This document shows positions 32,146 to 44,308 of a stretch of DNA of 64,000 bases, piece by piece. The first letter of the stretch is position 1. The number at the start of each line of letters is the position of its first letter. Under the pieces are notes generated by a model. The model worked only from the letters and a program-made list of their open reading frames with translations, had not been told where the DNA came from and did not search any database. This DNA comes from Fragilariopsis cylindrus CCMP1102 (Eukaryota > Bacillariophyta > Bacillariophyceae > Bacillariales > Bacillariaceae), in assembly GCA_900095095.1 (NCBI GenBank), contig FMBT01000374.1, positions 124,001-188,000 of the forward strand, given 5' to 3'. Made by a program: the position numbers and the translations under genes.

Positions 32146-35100
32146 ATGGATACGGAAGACGAATCCATAGCAGAAAGAGTAGGAAGGAGAAGAAGAATAA
32201 GAACGGAAGTAAGAGAGGAACTGGAAGACAAACTTATTGGAGAAACAATAAATTTTGGAACCAAAGAAGAAGAATCTCTTAACGAAGACAACGAAGACGT
32301 ATCTACTACGATGTCGGATACAGCAGCGGCAGCTGAGGCATCCCGGCTCGCAGAGGTTACAAGGATGAAAACGGATCGAGACAACGCAGTTATTACAGAT
32401 CCAGATTTCATTACAGCAATCGAATCGGTGATGAATCTTAGGATCGATTCCCAAATTCCACAAGCCCTCTTTGATTCCGGATTTCAAGATTGGGAAGATC
32501 TTGAACATTTGGACCACTCTCAAGTAGAAACCCTAATGTGGTGGCCACCACATAAGGATAGGAGAACAACAACGGAAGCGGAAAAACCTACTAATCTCAA
32601 CGGATTAGCATGCCTACGCCAATTCATTCGATACATGGATACGAAGAGAGATAATAGCGACGACTGGTCGGATATTGACAACTTCGACAAGACCGAATTC
32701 AAGGCATTCAGAAGAACACCACAAGGAAGAGAAGCGGTGATCGCAAGCGCACCAGTAACATCGAAGGACAAAGAACAAGTTCTCAAAGAATGGTTGAAGA
32801 GAAAACGAAACCCGTCGGATTACGAGATCTTGAATAAAGATTCACAATATCCTCAGTGGCTCATCAAATTTCATGCTACGATTCAAACACATCACGTTGC
32901 TGATGTTTTGGATGAGAACTTCAATCCCAAGAATATCATTGATACATCTGATCAACAACTTTGGAAAGAAAAACAAGTCTTTATGTGGGCTGTTTTTACT
33001 AGAGTCCTGCAGACCAACATGGGACAATATATTATCAAGAGAAACCTCAAGGACAAAGATGCCCGCGAAGTATGGTTTGCGCTCAAACGTCATTATACCG
33101 ATTCGGATGCCAAAGCAATTGTCGCCGATACAATATGGAAAGAGATCAACAAAATGGATTTCTCCGAAGCATCAGGTTCAAGAGAAGCATATTGTACCAA
33201 ATTCTTCGAAAAAGTACGAAATTATAACGATCTCGCAGATGATACGGAATTACTATCCATTGGACAGCAGGCAATAGCACTGAAACATGCTTTTATCCAA
33301 GACGACTCGATGAAAGCAACCTACAGCGCAATGGCAGTTCAAGCAACAGCAACAGGAAACAAGATGACTGGAACTAAACTATTTGAGTTTATAATGTCAC
33401 AAGCAAAACTCCACGACGCTGAAGATGACAGCTCAACGCCTAAAACCAAGTCTAACAAGTTCAAGGTCCTCATGACACAGCAATGCCCTGACATGTCCGA
33501 GGAACAGATCGACCTGTTCTTATCGACAAACAATCAACAAGAATACAAAGCAAATCGAACAACTCGTACGTATAGTACACACCAATCACATCAAGAATAT
33601 GAAGATTATTCGGTTGACTCCCTTGTTGAGCAAGGGTATACTCAACCACTTGAAGGAACTGGTGAAATGATATGCACTCAAACCGATTGCCGTAATGAAG
33701 ACGATATCTCTCGAGAAATTGATATATACCATACCAACCTCTTGAGAATCAACTTCAACAACGCTGGACGAAGTCCCACGGGTCGAAGCAATGGCGCCGG
33801 CAGATCTAATTACGGAGGTCGAGGAAGAGGTAACAGCGACAGACCAGGACATAAATTTACTAGTGGTTCTGTACCGAAATGGCTTTGGGATAAGATGACC
33901 CCTGAAGAAAAGAAGCATTGGTATGGATTAGAGTCTGGTACTAGGATCCAACTAAGAACAGCAACCCAAGACAGTACTTCACCGCCGGACGAAGACACTT
34001 ATGTTATCAAACAACATCGAATCATCAATGCAAGTGCTGCAAAACAGAACCTGACTACAAGAAAGATTCCGATACGGTCTACTATTTCTCCAGCCTCTGC
34101 ATCGCAATTGTTATCAGACAAGCCTCGATCAGTCAAGTTTGAAGACGACGGATCTTATGCCGGTTATCTGACACCTGGAATTGGATGCAAAACTAGGAAA
34201 GCAGACTTTCACTGTTGGTATGATCAAGAAATACTCGAAGAAACACAAGACAATGCGATTTACAATGTTGACAAGGCCAAAAGCAGCAAAATCAAACATG
34301 GATGTTCCCTAGCAGATCGCGGAGCTAACGGAGGTGTTGCTGGCGCAGGTATGAGATGGATTGAGGGACCAGAACCACCGCGACATGTACATATTGCTGG
34401 AGTTGATGCTCATCAAATCAACAATATCAAAGTAGGTACATGCGGAGCCGTTCTTTTCCCTTTGAACTCCAAACCTGTTATTGGTATATTCAATGAATAT
34501 GCTTTCACAGGAAGAAACCAAACAATACACTCTTGTATTCAATTGGAAGATTATGGTGCTACAGTCGATGACAAAGCAATTGCATTCGAAGGAACTCAAC
34601 GTATTACTACGTTAGAGGGATATGTATTCCCATTAAGTATACAGGCGGGTCTGCCTTACTTAGAGCAACGACCATATACTGACCAAGAGTGGGAAACTTT
34701 GGACCATGTGATCATGACCTCAGATCAAGAATGGAATCCGATGATTGCAGACTCAACATTTGACGAAAGCAAAGGCCTCATTGACACTCCTTTCGTTTCT
34801 GATTTACTACCTCGAGGCAACACCTATAATGTACGAGGTGAACTCATGGATATTGCTGTCAACTCACACATTGCTTGTGTGGATGATCGTTTCAATATTA
34901 TGAATGATACGTCAAGCATCAGCAACAACAACGGGTGTGTTTCTTTTGATCAGTCAGAAACCATGGACATTATGCAAAATGCAATTCAACAACCAATGGA
35001 AACTGACAAATCTGATAACGGCTGCATTGAACATTTATACACCGCACCAGAATTTCCTCCAATCAATGATTTCTTTGATGCTGCAACTCTTCGATGTGTT

Positions 35101-38100
35101 ACAAATGCATTTCGAAACAAAGTTGCATATGGTATATTTGAAACATCTATTGATCCTGACATTGCAATAGTGCTCAGGAATGGACTCCCAAGAACTCACA
35201 CACCAAGCGACATTGACTATGAAGCATTCCAGCCTTACTTTGCATTCCTTCCCATCGATATTATTAAACTTACGTTCAATAATACAACTCAATATGGAAG
35301 AATGCCTGCATCAACTCGGCTTCAACGAAGATACAAGTCTCCAAGTCCTGCTATGAATGCATTCCGACTAAACGATGACGTGATGACTGATGCTATATTC
35401 TCCGAGACACCTTCGGTAGATGGAGGACAAACATCGGCACAAGTTTTCTTTGGAGCTCTTTCTAGGATCGGAGCTGCATATTTGATGCGTTCCCCTATCG
35501 GCAAGACCAAGTCTACCGTTGGTTTCCTCGCAGCACTTCAAGATTTCGTTTGTCAATGGGGGTGTCCTAAATGCCTACTGTCAGATCATGCAGGTAACCA
35601 ATCGAGTACTTCCGTCAGGAACTACCTTCGTGACATGTATATTCCATGGTGGCAAACCGAAGCACACAAGCAACATCAAAACGGATGTGAACGAAGATGG
35701 CAAACGGTTAAAAGCCTCACCAATCGCCTCATGGATCGTACCGACGCTGACGCCAACACTTGGTTCTTTGCCCTGACATATGTTATATTCATTTTGAACC
35801 TCACATGTGACCCTAATCTCGGCAACCGAAACCCATATTTCCTTGCTACCGGACAAGTTGGAGATATCAGCCCCATTATTCAGTTCTTCTTCAACGAGCC
35901 TATTTATTACAAGAAAATTGACAATTCGTTTGGTAACACAGAAGAACTCATGGGAAACTTCATGGGAATTGCGGAAAACTATGGCCATGCCATGACTTTC
36001 CACATTCTCACATCTGATACTCAGAAGATTATACAACGCGCCGAAATTCGCACAGCCCTTGATCCTAAGACTCGCAACCTTCGTGCGAACCCGCTTGTTG
36101 ATGATGGAAAACCTTTTAAAGAGTTTATAAAAGGTCCAGACAATGGTAATTTTGGTATACCCGGACAGACTTATGGGGAGGAATTGGATGGTCGACCAAA
36201 GGGTGTCAAGAAATGGATGCCACCCACTATGTCACCCAACCAAGAACAAGTATCTCCGGGAATACTAGCAAAAGCTTCACCAGATCCGATTGAAGAATCT
36301 CCTATTATTGCTCCAAACAAGAACAGAACTGGACCTGTCATCAATCCGATGAATCCAATTGGCAAACCACACACCAAGGCCAACGGACAACCAATTGATA
36401 TATCCGATTCATTTTATGATTCACTAGGGTTGGGGAGTACATACGATGACAACAAGAAAACAGGGGAGCGAAATGAGAAAGAAGCAAGATTCGATCCAGT
36501 TAGCATCAAGGGAAGGACATTTATATCAACACCTGATGATCTAGGTAATACAAAACGTTTACAGGTGTTGGACACAATTCATGAGGAAGATGCCATTGCA
36601 AAACAGGATCCGACACTTGTCAAATTCAAGGTCTTATGCAAAGAAGATCAATTTGAAGACATCATGACATACAACGAGGTAATGAATATGATTGAAGAAC
36701 AAGAAGACAGTGACACTCTTTGGCATTTCAACAAGATTATTGGGCATAGAAAGGATAAAGGAAAACCCGCAGAAATCAAGATTTTGTGGACGGGTGGAAC
36801 AACATCACACGAGCCTGTATCTGAATTCATTAGAGGAAGCACCGAAAACAAATTCCTAGTGGCAAAATATGCTCAAGAGCAAGGACTCCTAAATATTACA
36901 GGTTGGAAACAATTCAGAGGAATGGCAAAACGAAAGACCCTGATTGCAAGGACCATCAAGCAAGCCAAGATGAGATCGTATCGACTTTCGCAGAAATACC
37001 AATTTGGATATAAAATTCCCAGAGATTATGACGAAGCATTGGAATTTGATATGGAAAATGGTAACAACAAATGGGCACACGCCACATTTCTCGAGATGCA
37101 AATGATGGATCTATACCAGGTATTTACCGATAAAGGATTGTTCAGCCCTGATAAGATACCAAATAGTTTCAAGAAGATAGGAGTTCATTTGATATATGCT
37201 GTAAAGCACGATGGCAGATTCAAAGCAAGACTGGTTGCGGACGGACATTTGACCGACATTCCATTGACAAGCGTATACGCCGGTGTGGTATCACTACGAG
37301 GACTAAGAATGGTGCTATTCCTATCAGAACTAAATGGAATTCCAGCATGGCAAACTGATGTCGGCAATGCTTACTTAGAGGCAAAGACAACTGAAAAAGT
37401 GTGCATTCGGGCAGGGCCTGAGTTTGGAAAGGAGAAAGAAGGACATCTATTGATCATTTACAAAGCGCTATACGGATTGAAGAGCAGTGGACTAGCATTC
37501 AAGCTTGTGCTTGATAAGGCACTAAGATCTCTAGGATTCAAGCCATCATTATGTGAACCAGAAATTTACATGAGGAAGAACCACAAACTTCAACTTTGGG
37601 AATACGTTGCTACATACGTTGATGATCTCGCTTGTGTAATTGAGGATGTGAAGAAATTCCTTGATGCTCTACAAAGCAAACCGATAGGATTCAAACTGAA
37701 AGGATCCCAACTTATAGAATACCATTTAGGATGCGGGTTCACAAGAGACAAATATGGAGTTCTATGCCAAGATCCACAGAAATATATCGAAAAGCTCAGA
37801 GAAGACTTCATCAGATGGTTTGGAAAGGCACCCAGCACTAAGATCAAATCTCCTCTGGAGAAAGGAGACCACCCAGAATTGGATACCTCTGAATTCCTAG
37901 AAATAGAAGACATTGAGAAATACCAATCGATGATAGGATCGCTTCAATGGCTAATCTCGATAGGTAGATGGGATATGCTTACACACGTAATGACCATGTC
38001 AAGCTTCAGATCTGCACCTAGATCTGGACATCTCAAAAGAGTGATGAGGATTTATGAGTACGCCTGTAACTTCAAACACTTCAAGTTGAGATACAGAACT

Positions 38101-38772
38101 GAAGAACCTGACTTATCTAGTTTTGATAATAAGGATGCAAAAGACTGGACCCATACACCGTACGGAAAACAGTACGAGGAACTTCCAACTGATGCCCCCG
38201 AACCATTGGGAAAGAGGGTCACGTTGTCGCATTACTTCGATGCCAACCTGATGCATGATGTGTTGTCGGGAAAATCTGTAACGGGATGTATTCACTTCTG
38301 GAACAAAACATCGATGGATTGGTTTTCGAAGAAGCAAAAGACTCCTGAGACTGCTACATATGGATCGGAATATTGTTCTGGAAAGACCTGTTTTGAACAA
38401 ATAGTTGACCATCGAATGTCAGCGAGATATTTGGGAGTACCTTTGAATGTAAAGAGCTATGCTTTTGGTGATAATGAATCAATGATTGATAGTTCGAATG
38501 TACCTCACTCCAAGCTTCATGCACGGCATAACATCCTGAACTACCACTATGTGAGATCCATGATGGCAGCTGGATATGTTATACTCACACATATTCCATC
38601 GGCAGACAATATTTCGGACGTCTTGAGCAAGCACTGGGGACATGGAGAAGTCTACAACGGTATCCTGAAACCCATATTTCACCATGAAGGTAACACGGCG
38701 ACATTGTATGAAAATGATGATCCATTGTGTTTGGACGAAAGAATTCAAGAAAAGAAGATCAATGACGGATAG
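32146..38772 (+). CDS. Copia Gag-Pol polyprotein, 2208 aa
   Basis: One frame, no stop between gag and pol. The Gag-like part (1 to about 620) ends in an RG-rich stretch (about 545-570) and KWLWDKMTPEEKKHWY; I see no CCHC knuckle. The protease motif is ADRGANGGVAG (Asp724), with Arg where DSG/DTG is usual. Integrase catalytic residues: Asp1092 (SVDGGQTS), Asp1147 (LLSDHAGN) and Glu1182 (QNGCERRW), a D-x54-D-x34-E spacing. Reverse transcriptase runs from FKARLVADGH through WQTDVGNAYLEA to YVDD (1824-1827). RNase H has Asp2032 (HYFDANL), Glu2075 (YGSEYCSG) and Asp2109 (AFGDNES). It copies the element RNA into DNA in cytoplasmic particles and integrates it. The start at 32146 is the first ATG giving an acidic Gag head. 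Confidence 0.97.
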   Translation: MDTEDESIAERVGRRRRIRTEVREELEDKLIGETINFGTKEEESLNEDNEDVSTTMSDTAAAAEASRLAEVTRMKTDRDNAVITDPDFITAIESVMNLRIDSQIPQALFDSGFQDWEDLEHLDHSQVETLMWWPPHKDRRTTTEAEKPTNLNGLACLRQFIRYMDTKRDNSDDWSDIDNFDKTEFKAFRRTPQGREAVIASAPVTSKDKEQVLKEWLKRKRNPSDYEILNKDSQYPQWLIKFHATIQTHHVADVLDENFNPKNIIDTSDQQLWKEKQVFMWAVFTRVLQTNMGQYIIKRNLKDKDAREVWFALKRHYTDSDAKAIVADTIWKEINKMDFSEASGSREAYCTKFFEKVRNYNDLADDTELLSIGQQAIALKHAFIQDDSMKATYSAMAVQATATGNKMTGTKLFEFIMSQAKLHDAEDDSSTPKTKSNKFKVLMTQQCPDMSEEQIDLFLSTNNQQEYKANRTTRTYSTHQSHQEYEDYSVDSLVEQGYTQPLEGTGEMICTQTDCRNEDDISREIDIYHTNLLRINFNNAGRSPTGRSNGAGRSNYGGRGRGNSDRPGHKFTSGSVPKWLWDKMTPEEKKHWYGLESGTRIQLRTATQDSTSPPDEDTYVIKQHRIINASAAKQNLTTRKIPIRSTISPASASQLLSDKPRSVKFEDDGSYAGYLTPGIGCKTRKADFHCWYDQEILEETQDNAIYNVDKAKSSKIKHGCSLADRGANGGVAGAGMRWIEGPEPPRHVHIAGVDAHQINNIKVGTCGAVLFPLNSKPVIGIFNEYAFTGRNQTIHSCIQLEDYGATVDDKAIAFEGTQRITTLEGYVFPLSIQAGLPYLEQRPYTDQEWETLDHVIMTSDQEWNPMIADSTFDESKGLIDTPFVSDLLPRGNTYNVRGELMDIAVNSHIACVDDRFNIMNDTSSISNNNGCVSFDQSETMDIMQNAIQQPMETDKSDNGCIEHLYTAPEFPPINDFFDAATLRCVTNAFRNKVAYGIFETSIDPDIAIVLRNGLPRTHTPSDIDYEAFQPYFAFLPIDIIKLTFNNTTQYGRMPASTRLQRRYKSPSPAMNAFRLNDDVMTDAIFSETPSVDGGQTSAQVFFGALSRIGAAYLMRSPIGKTKSTVGFLAALQDFVCQWGCPKCLLSDHAGNQSSTSVRNYLRDMYIPWWQTEAHKQHQNGCERRWQTVKSLTNRLMDRTDADANTWFFALTYVIFILNLTCDPNLGNRNPYFLATGQVGDISPIIQFFFNEPIYYKKIDNSFGNTEELMGNFMGIAENYGHAMTFHILTSDTQKIIQRAEIRTALDPKTRNLRANPLVDDGKPFKEFIKGPDNGNFGIPGQTYGEELDGRPKGVKKWMPPTMSPNQEQVSPGILAKASPDPIEESPIIAPNKNRTGPVINPMNPIGKPHTKANGQPIDISDSFYDSLGLGSTYDDNKKTGERNEKEARFDPVSIKGRTFISTPDDLGNTKRLQVLDTIHEEDAIAKQDPTLVKFKVLCKEDQFEDIMTYNEVMNMIEEQEDSDTLWHFNKIIGHRKDKGKPAEIKILWTGGTTSHEPVSEFIRGSTENKFLVAKYAQEQGLLNITGWKQFRGMAKRKTLIARTIKQAKMRSYRLSQKYQFGYKIPRDYDEALEFDMENGNNKWAHATFLEMQMMDLYQVFTDKGLFSPDKIPNSFKKIGVHLIYAVKHDGRFKARLVADGHLTDIPLTSVYAGVVSLRGLRMVLFLSELNGIPAWQTDVGNAYLEAKTTEKVCIRAGPEFGKEKEGHLLIIYKALYGLKSSGLAFKLVLDKALRSLGFKPSLCEPEIYMRKNHKLQLWEYVATYVDDLACVIEDVKKFLDALQSKPIGFKLKGSQLIEYHLGCGFTRDKYGVLCQDPQKYIEKLREDFIRWFGKAPSTKIKSPLEKGDHPELDTSEFLEIEDIEKYQSMIGSLQWLISIGRWDMLTHVMTMSSFRSAPRSGHLKRVMRIYEYACNFKHFKLRYRTEEPDLSSFDNKDAKDWTHTPYGKQYEELPTDAPEPLGKRVTLSHYFDANLMHDVLSGKSVTGCIHFWNKTSMDWFSKKQKTPETATYGSEYCSGKTCFEQIVDHRMSARYLGVPLNVKSYAFGDNESMIDSSNVPHSKLHARHNILNYHYVRSMMAAGYVILTHIPSADNISDVLSKHWGHGEVYNGILKPIFHHEGNTATLYENDDPLCLDERIQEKKINDG

Positions 38773-38827
38773 GATTATGGGGAGTAGATATACTTTATTA
38801 ATCCAAATATATATATCGTCCATTGAT

Positions 38828-38833
38828 GGGGAG
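38828..38833 (+). other. Polypurine tract
   Basis: GGGGAG directly abuts the TG of the 3' LTR; this is the expected plus-strand primer site of an LTR element. Confidence 0.75.
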
Positions 38834-39525
38834 TGATAAAATACGGACCAGTCAGAATCACTTTTGAAAAGTACGCTTTTCACAAGTGAATACTTTTGAA
38901 AAGTACGCTTTTCACAAGTGAATACTTTTGAAAAGTACGCTTTTCACAAGTGAATACTTTTGAAAAGTACGCTTTTCACAAGTGAATACTTTTGAAAAGT
39001 ACGCTTTTTACAAGTGAATGTTACAGAGCAAACGTGAGTCGTATTGGTCGAATGAGACGAGATATATAATATTTGTAAGTATAGGGTTAAGGTTAGGAAC
39101 CCAAAGAGAACACAAAGAACACAAAGAACACAGAGAACACATAGAGAACAGAAAGTTCCGATACGGTAGAGGTACCAAATTGGATCCAAAATAACTGAAC
39201 AAGTGAAAGGAGCGCTAACAGTATTTATAAGAGATAGTATTCACCCAGCAACAGCAAGCTCCTTGATGTATCAGTTGTTCCCATACGTAACAAGAAACTA
39301 ATTAGTAAAGAATATATATACGGAAATAATAAGTCAGTACTAGTCTATGAACGATTAGTGTGTACACCCTATAGGCTATTACGGAAGTAGGTCATCTTCG
39401 GAAGAGGATTAGGGTTCCAGTCTATTCCTCCTTTAGTATCTTCTATTAGTAATTCGCATAGATATTTCGAACTGATCCCCTCATCTAAAAGTATACCTTT
39501 CGCCAGGACTGCAAAAGATTTATCA
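38834..39525 (+). repeat. 3' LTR
   Basis: 692 bp, the same length as the 5' LTR and apparently identical when read side by side, including the five 32-bp units and the single variant unit. Confidence 0.95.
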
Positions 39526-39530
39526 AACAC
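39526..39530 (+). repeat. Target-site duplication, right (AACAC)
   Basis: This copy of AACAC follows the terminal TTTATCA of the 3' LTR and merges into a CA microsatellite. Confidence 0.88.
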
Positions 39531-40671
39531 ACACACACACACCCATTCGAATAATTAAACTGACTTGGAAGTTCATCAATATAACAATATTTCATTGATT
39601 TGACTTGTATTTCTCCTCTCTTAAGTATGACTCTGGGGCATAGGACATCAAAAATAAATAGACTGGCTTACTCTCTCCTCTGTCCTTGATCTCCATAAAT
39701 AATTGGTAATGCTTGAGTAATGCTTGTACACAATTATGATGCCAGTCAGAACTAAGTAATTTATCTTATAAGGTTGTACATGCTCACACTCTGCTACCAC
39801 TGAGGAGTGTGAGGCAGGCAGGCAGGCAGGTTGGCTGGCAGGCTGGCAGGCATGTGATGTTGTGAGTCAGAGGTGTTATGTACATGGTGGGGAGTAATTG
39901 GTTGCTCTCTCTCTCTCTCTCTCTCTCTCTCTTGAGAAGCAATCATGATGATGTACAATGTGTTGGCAAACAGCATGACAACCACATGGGGGATGTGGTT
40001 GGAGGAGGGGCGGGGGTGACTTTGATGTGATGTGACTTAGATGTGAATATTACGGTGTACATGTACCTACCTACTGTACATAATACAGTAGTATTAGCAG
40101 ATGGGAAAGATACTAATTTTCATTCGTGCGTTCGCGCCAATTTTTTTTTATTTTAAATCCTTGGTGGTCTTCCTTCCGTCGTTCCTTTGTTTTTGAAGGC
40201 ATGGATGATACGGTACAGTACTTACTCAAAGTACTTACGATACTCACATACTATACTTGAAAAGCAATAATTGTCACCAAGACAGACAGCATTGTTGTCT
40301 TTTCGCGCGTGTAGATAAAAACGCACATCCTAAAATAAATAAATCGATTACAGTACTGTACAAGAACGTAAAGCAACAGCAACAGCAACAGCAAGCACAA
40401 GCAACTAACTAACTTACACAGTAACACTTAACTGCTCTTTTGCTTCTTGCCTTCTCAATTCGCACTCACAACAACAGCAAGAAAGGGAAGAGGTCGAGAA
40501 AGAAAGAGAAATATAGAAAGAGAGAAAGAAAGAGAGAGAGAGAGAGAGACGCTCATAACAGTAGTAGCACTATACACACTTGTGGTGTCGTCGTCGTTCT
40601 TATCACTGTTGTTGAACAATCCTATCATATTTGCGGATCGTAATTTATCTTCCACAACAATACACCAAAGA
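39531..40671. other. Intergenic, microsatellites
   Basis: It contains GGCA-rich tandem sequence (39813-39852), a CT run (39904-39932), a GAGAGA run (40528-40548) and several TACAGTA/TACTGTA heptamers (40073-40360). The first 500 bp resemble the repeat block left of the copia element, so the insertion probably split one repeat region. The promoter and 5' leader of the next gene lie at the right. Confidence 0.5.
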
Positions 40672-41737
40672 ATGAAGTTGAAAAAAAATACGTATTTGAA
40701 AAAATTGAATACGACTATGACTATGGATATGGATATGACTAGTAATTATATGAATCCGATTGCGACTGCGAATGCGAATCATCCTCCGGTAGCAGCTACA
40801 ACTACAACTACAACCACAACCACAGCTGGAGTGGGTTTGACAGAAGAAGGAGGAGGTGGAGGAAGAGGAGGAGGTAATCTTCCATTTGGTGTATCCAATT
40901 GTAGTAATAATAACAATAATAACGATGATAGTTATATCCTTCCTCGTCCTCTTCCCCCGTCTATGTATCATAATAATGATAATGATAATGATAATAACAA
41001 TTTCATTCAACAACTAGAACAACAACAACTAGAGCAACAACTTTTGATGGCAGCACAAGCACAAACACAAATACAAGCACAGACACAAAATTCGTACAAT
41101 TCATCTTTACATTCAAATCCACAGCTACCCCAGCAGCAGATGCAGCCTCGACAACAACAAGAGCAGCAACAACAACAAGGAGTAGGACTAGGACTAGGAC
41201 TAGGAACATCACGTGATAGTCCTACTACGTGTACTGATACTGACCATAACGCTGGATTACAAATACATCGTGTACCGGTAGTAGTACCAACAGATCGTGA
41301 TATAATGGCTGGTCGCTCTGGTAGGTATAGTGCACGATGTAATTCTGGTTCATTATATTATTATAAATTAATTGATACAATGTATAGTGAATACTACCAA
41401 CCAAATGATCCTTATATACATCATAACTCAATTGAAAGACAACATAACTCAATTAAAAAAAGTATACTACAAAGACGATCTACTATTGTGAATACAATTA
41501 TACAACGTTGTAAGAATGATAAGATAATTACAACACCAGTAGTTAATGGACCAGGACGATTTATAAGAAAAATAGATAAAAGAAGAAATGAATTAGAAGT
41601 AATGGATGATAAAGCTATTGCACTTAAAATTGTAAGTACAGTTTTTTTTTGTTTCTTTCTACATTGTTTACTTAACACAACAAACTACTACAACTTACAC
41701 AAAATACGCTATTTACACTCCACTACACACTACGGAT

Positions 41738-41770
<33 letters not shown>

Positions 41771-44273
41771 ACAGAGAAATCTATTTATGAATACAAAAAA
41801 GAAACGAGATGGTACTCGACAACCACCATCGGCATCATCGGCATCGGCATTGAAATCTCCTCCTCCTACTATTCCTGCTCCTACTATTCCTACTGAACAA
41901 CAGAATCAACAGAATCATCAGCAACAACAGCAACAACAACAACAACAGAATTCATCAATTCGACAGCTTCAAATTGTATCACAAAATCTACAACAACAGC
42001 AGGAACAACAAAAACGGTCTGCTTTTGAACAACAACAACAGAATCAAGAACAGCAGCAAGTTGAATTGCAGCAGCAGCAGCATATTCAACAGCAAGAATT
42101 GTTACTGAAAACTGCCATGGTAAAAACACTTCAATCACAACAGCAACAACAGCAACAGCAACAGCAGCAGCAGCAGCAGCAGCCATATTTTCAGCAACAG
42201 AATCAGCAACATGAATGGAATCTTCATCAGGGTTATCAACAACAGCAACAGCAACAGCAACCGTACGATCAACAGCAGCAGCAACCGTACGATCAACAGG
42301 GTTATCAGCAAAAACAACCGTCCGATCAACAGGGTTATCAGCAACAACAACCGTACGATCAACAACAACGTCAGCAGGGGCAGACAGCAGAAGTGCAACA
42401 TCCTCAACAACTACAACAGCATATTCTTCCTAATAATGATAGTAATAAACAATATCAGCAGTATCAGCATGAGCAGCAATATCAGCAGCATCTGCAGCAG
42501 CAGCATAAGCATGCGCATGAGCAGCAATATCATCAACTTCGTCAACAGCAGCAACAGCAACATCGTCACCTTCATCAACCACAAGTAGCAGGAACTGCAA
42601 CTGCAGCAGCAATTACTGCAGCTGGAACTGCAACTGTAACCAAAACACCAACACAAGCACCACCAACTGGTAGTAGTAGTAGTAGTAGTAGTAGTACACG
42701 TATCATTTCCACTGGACCTGCGGCGGTAGTGGCACCGGTACAAGTAGCAGCAGCAGCAGCGGCAGCAGTAATAGTAATAGTACCACCACCGACAACAAAG
42801 GATGTAATATTTTTGAGTGAATGTAATGACAACGAATCAGGCTGTGAAGGTGAAGGTGAAGAAGGTAGTATTGGAAGTATATCAGTTCATTGTAATCATC
42901 ATAATGGGAACTTTTTCTTAATTGATTCAGTCAATCAACTTATACAGGAATATAAATCACATAATTCATATTCACATTCACATTCACATAAGGATAAGAA
43001 GATAATAAGACAAAAACAAATTGATACTATAGATATTGTTGTTAATGATATTATTAATAAAAGAAAAGGTCGTTTCCTACAGGAACAAAAACAACAATCA
43101 AAAGTAGAAGGAGAAGGACGTAGTAGTAGTACTACTACTACAAACTGGAGGGAATTGAATTTTGATGAAGCACGTATAAAAGTTGAACACATGTTTACTA
43201 AATTTATTATTGCGAAAGATAAAGAAGAAAAAGAAGAACAAGAACAGTTTCAAGAAGATCATCTTCAAGAACAGCAGCAGGAACAACATCATCATGAGAA
43301 GGAGAAGGAGGAGGAGTGGAAGGGGAAGGATTGTAATGACGGTCGTCCATCACCATCACAATCACCACCACCACTACCATCACCACTACCACCAAATACA
43401 GTCAATGAGACTGCTGCTATGTCATCCCATACGACTAGTGTCGTTAATGCTACCGGTACAAGTAACAGCAGCGGCAGAAACAACTCCACCGCAACCACAA
43501 CAATGATGGTTGCCGGTGGTATTGGATGCGGGGGTGGTGGTACACTTCGAAGAATCAGAACATTAACTCCTCAAGACGTACTTAGCGGACGAGGTGGTGG
43601 AATTAATTCTCATCCTGGTAATAAAGTCTTCCGTGAATGGGTTCGTCTCCGGAAGGGAGATTACAAACTTGCACATCTTGCACGTAATAAGAAGGAAACG
43701 AAAGTTGTCGCAACAGAGGTTCTTCGTCAGGTACAACAACAAAACGGTAGATTCTTAACTAAGGACACATCCGTTGTTGGTAGCAGTGGCGGTCATTGGT
43801 GGGTAGAAATTGATGAGGTAAAAGCACTCGCAAAGATCACACAGGCTCTTAGAGAGGGGGGTACGGACGGCATAATAACAGCACCGAATGTAAAAACTGC
43901 CATTACCGGTGCCGATGACGATGTCATTGCCAGCACAAGAACGACCACTGAGGATGATGACACCGGCAACGCCAACACTTCTAATAGTAAGAGTAATAAT
44001 ACTAATGCGGCGGGAAAATTAAATCCACTGAAGGCATATACTACTGCTATCGTTACTACTACCAACAATAATGAGGTGCAGAGATCACCAGTCAATGTAG
44101 CTATGGATGCGGACGGCATCGCAACAACACCGATTGTAATAGCGGCCAGTGCCAGTGCCAGTGCCAGTGCCAGTGCCAGTGCCAGTGCCAGCACAATTAC
44201 CTGTGTCAGCATCAGTACAAGAACGACGACGGATGATGACACCGCTGGCACCAATGCCGACGCTTCTAATAAC

Positions 44274-44308
<35 letters not shown>

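Larger units (their letters stand above)
31233..39525 (+). mobile_element. Intact Ty1/copia LTR retrotransposon (CoDi type)
   Basis: 8293-bp element with 692-bp LTRs (31233-31924 and 38834-39525) that begin TGATAAA and end TTTATCA, a 7-bp inverted repeat with the usual TG...CA ends. It is flanked by the AACAC duplication. A single uninterrupted gag-pol frame fills the interior in copia order (protease, integrase, reverse transcriptase, RNase H). A purine-rich tract (GGGGAG, 38828-38833) abuts the 3' LTR. By eye I see no difference between the LTRs, so insertion must be recent on family knowledge of LTR divergence. It lies in repeat DNA and disrupts no visible gene. Confidence 0.97.

Noticed and set aside
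42135-42410. Antisense Leu-rich frames opposite Gln runs
   Set aside because: CAG/CAA repeats read in reverse give Leu/Cys runs; the plus-strand exon is far longer and has domains.
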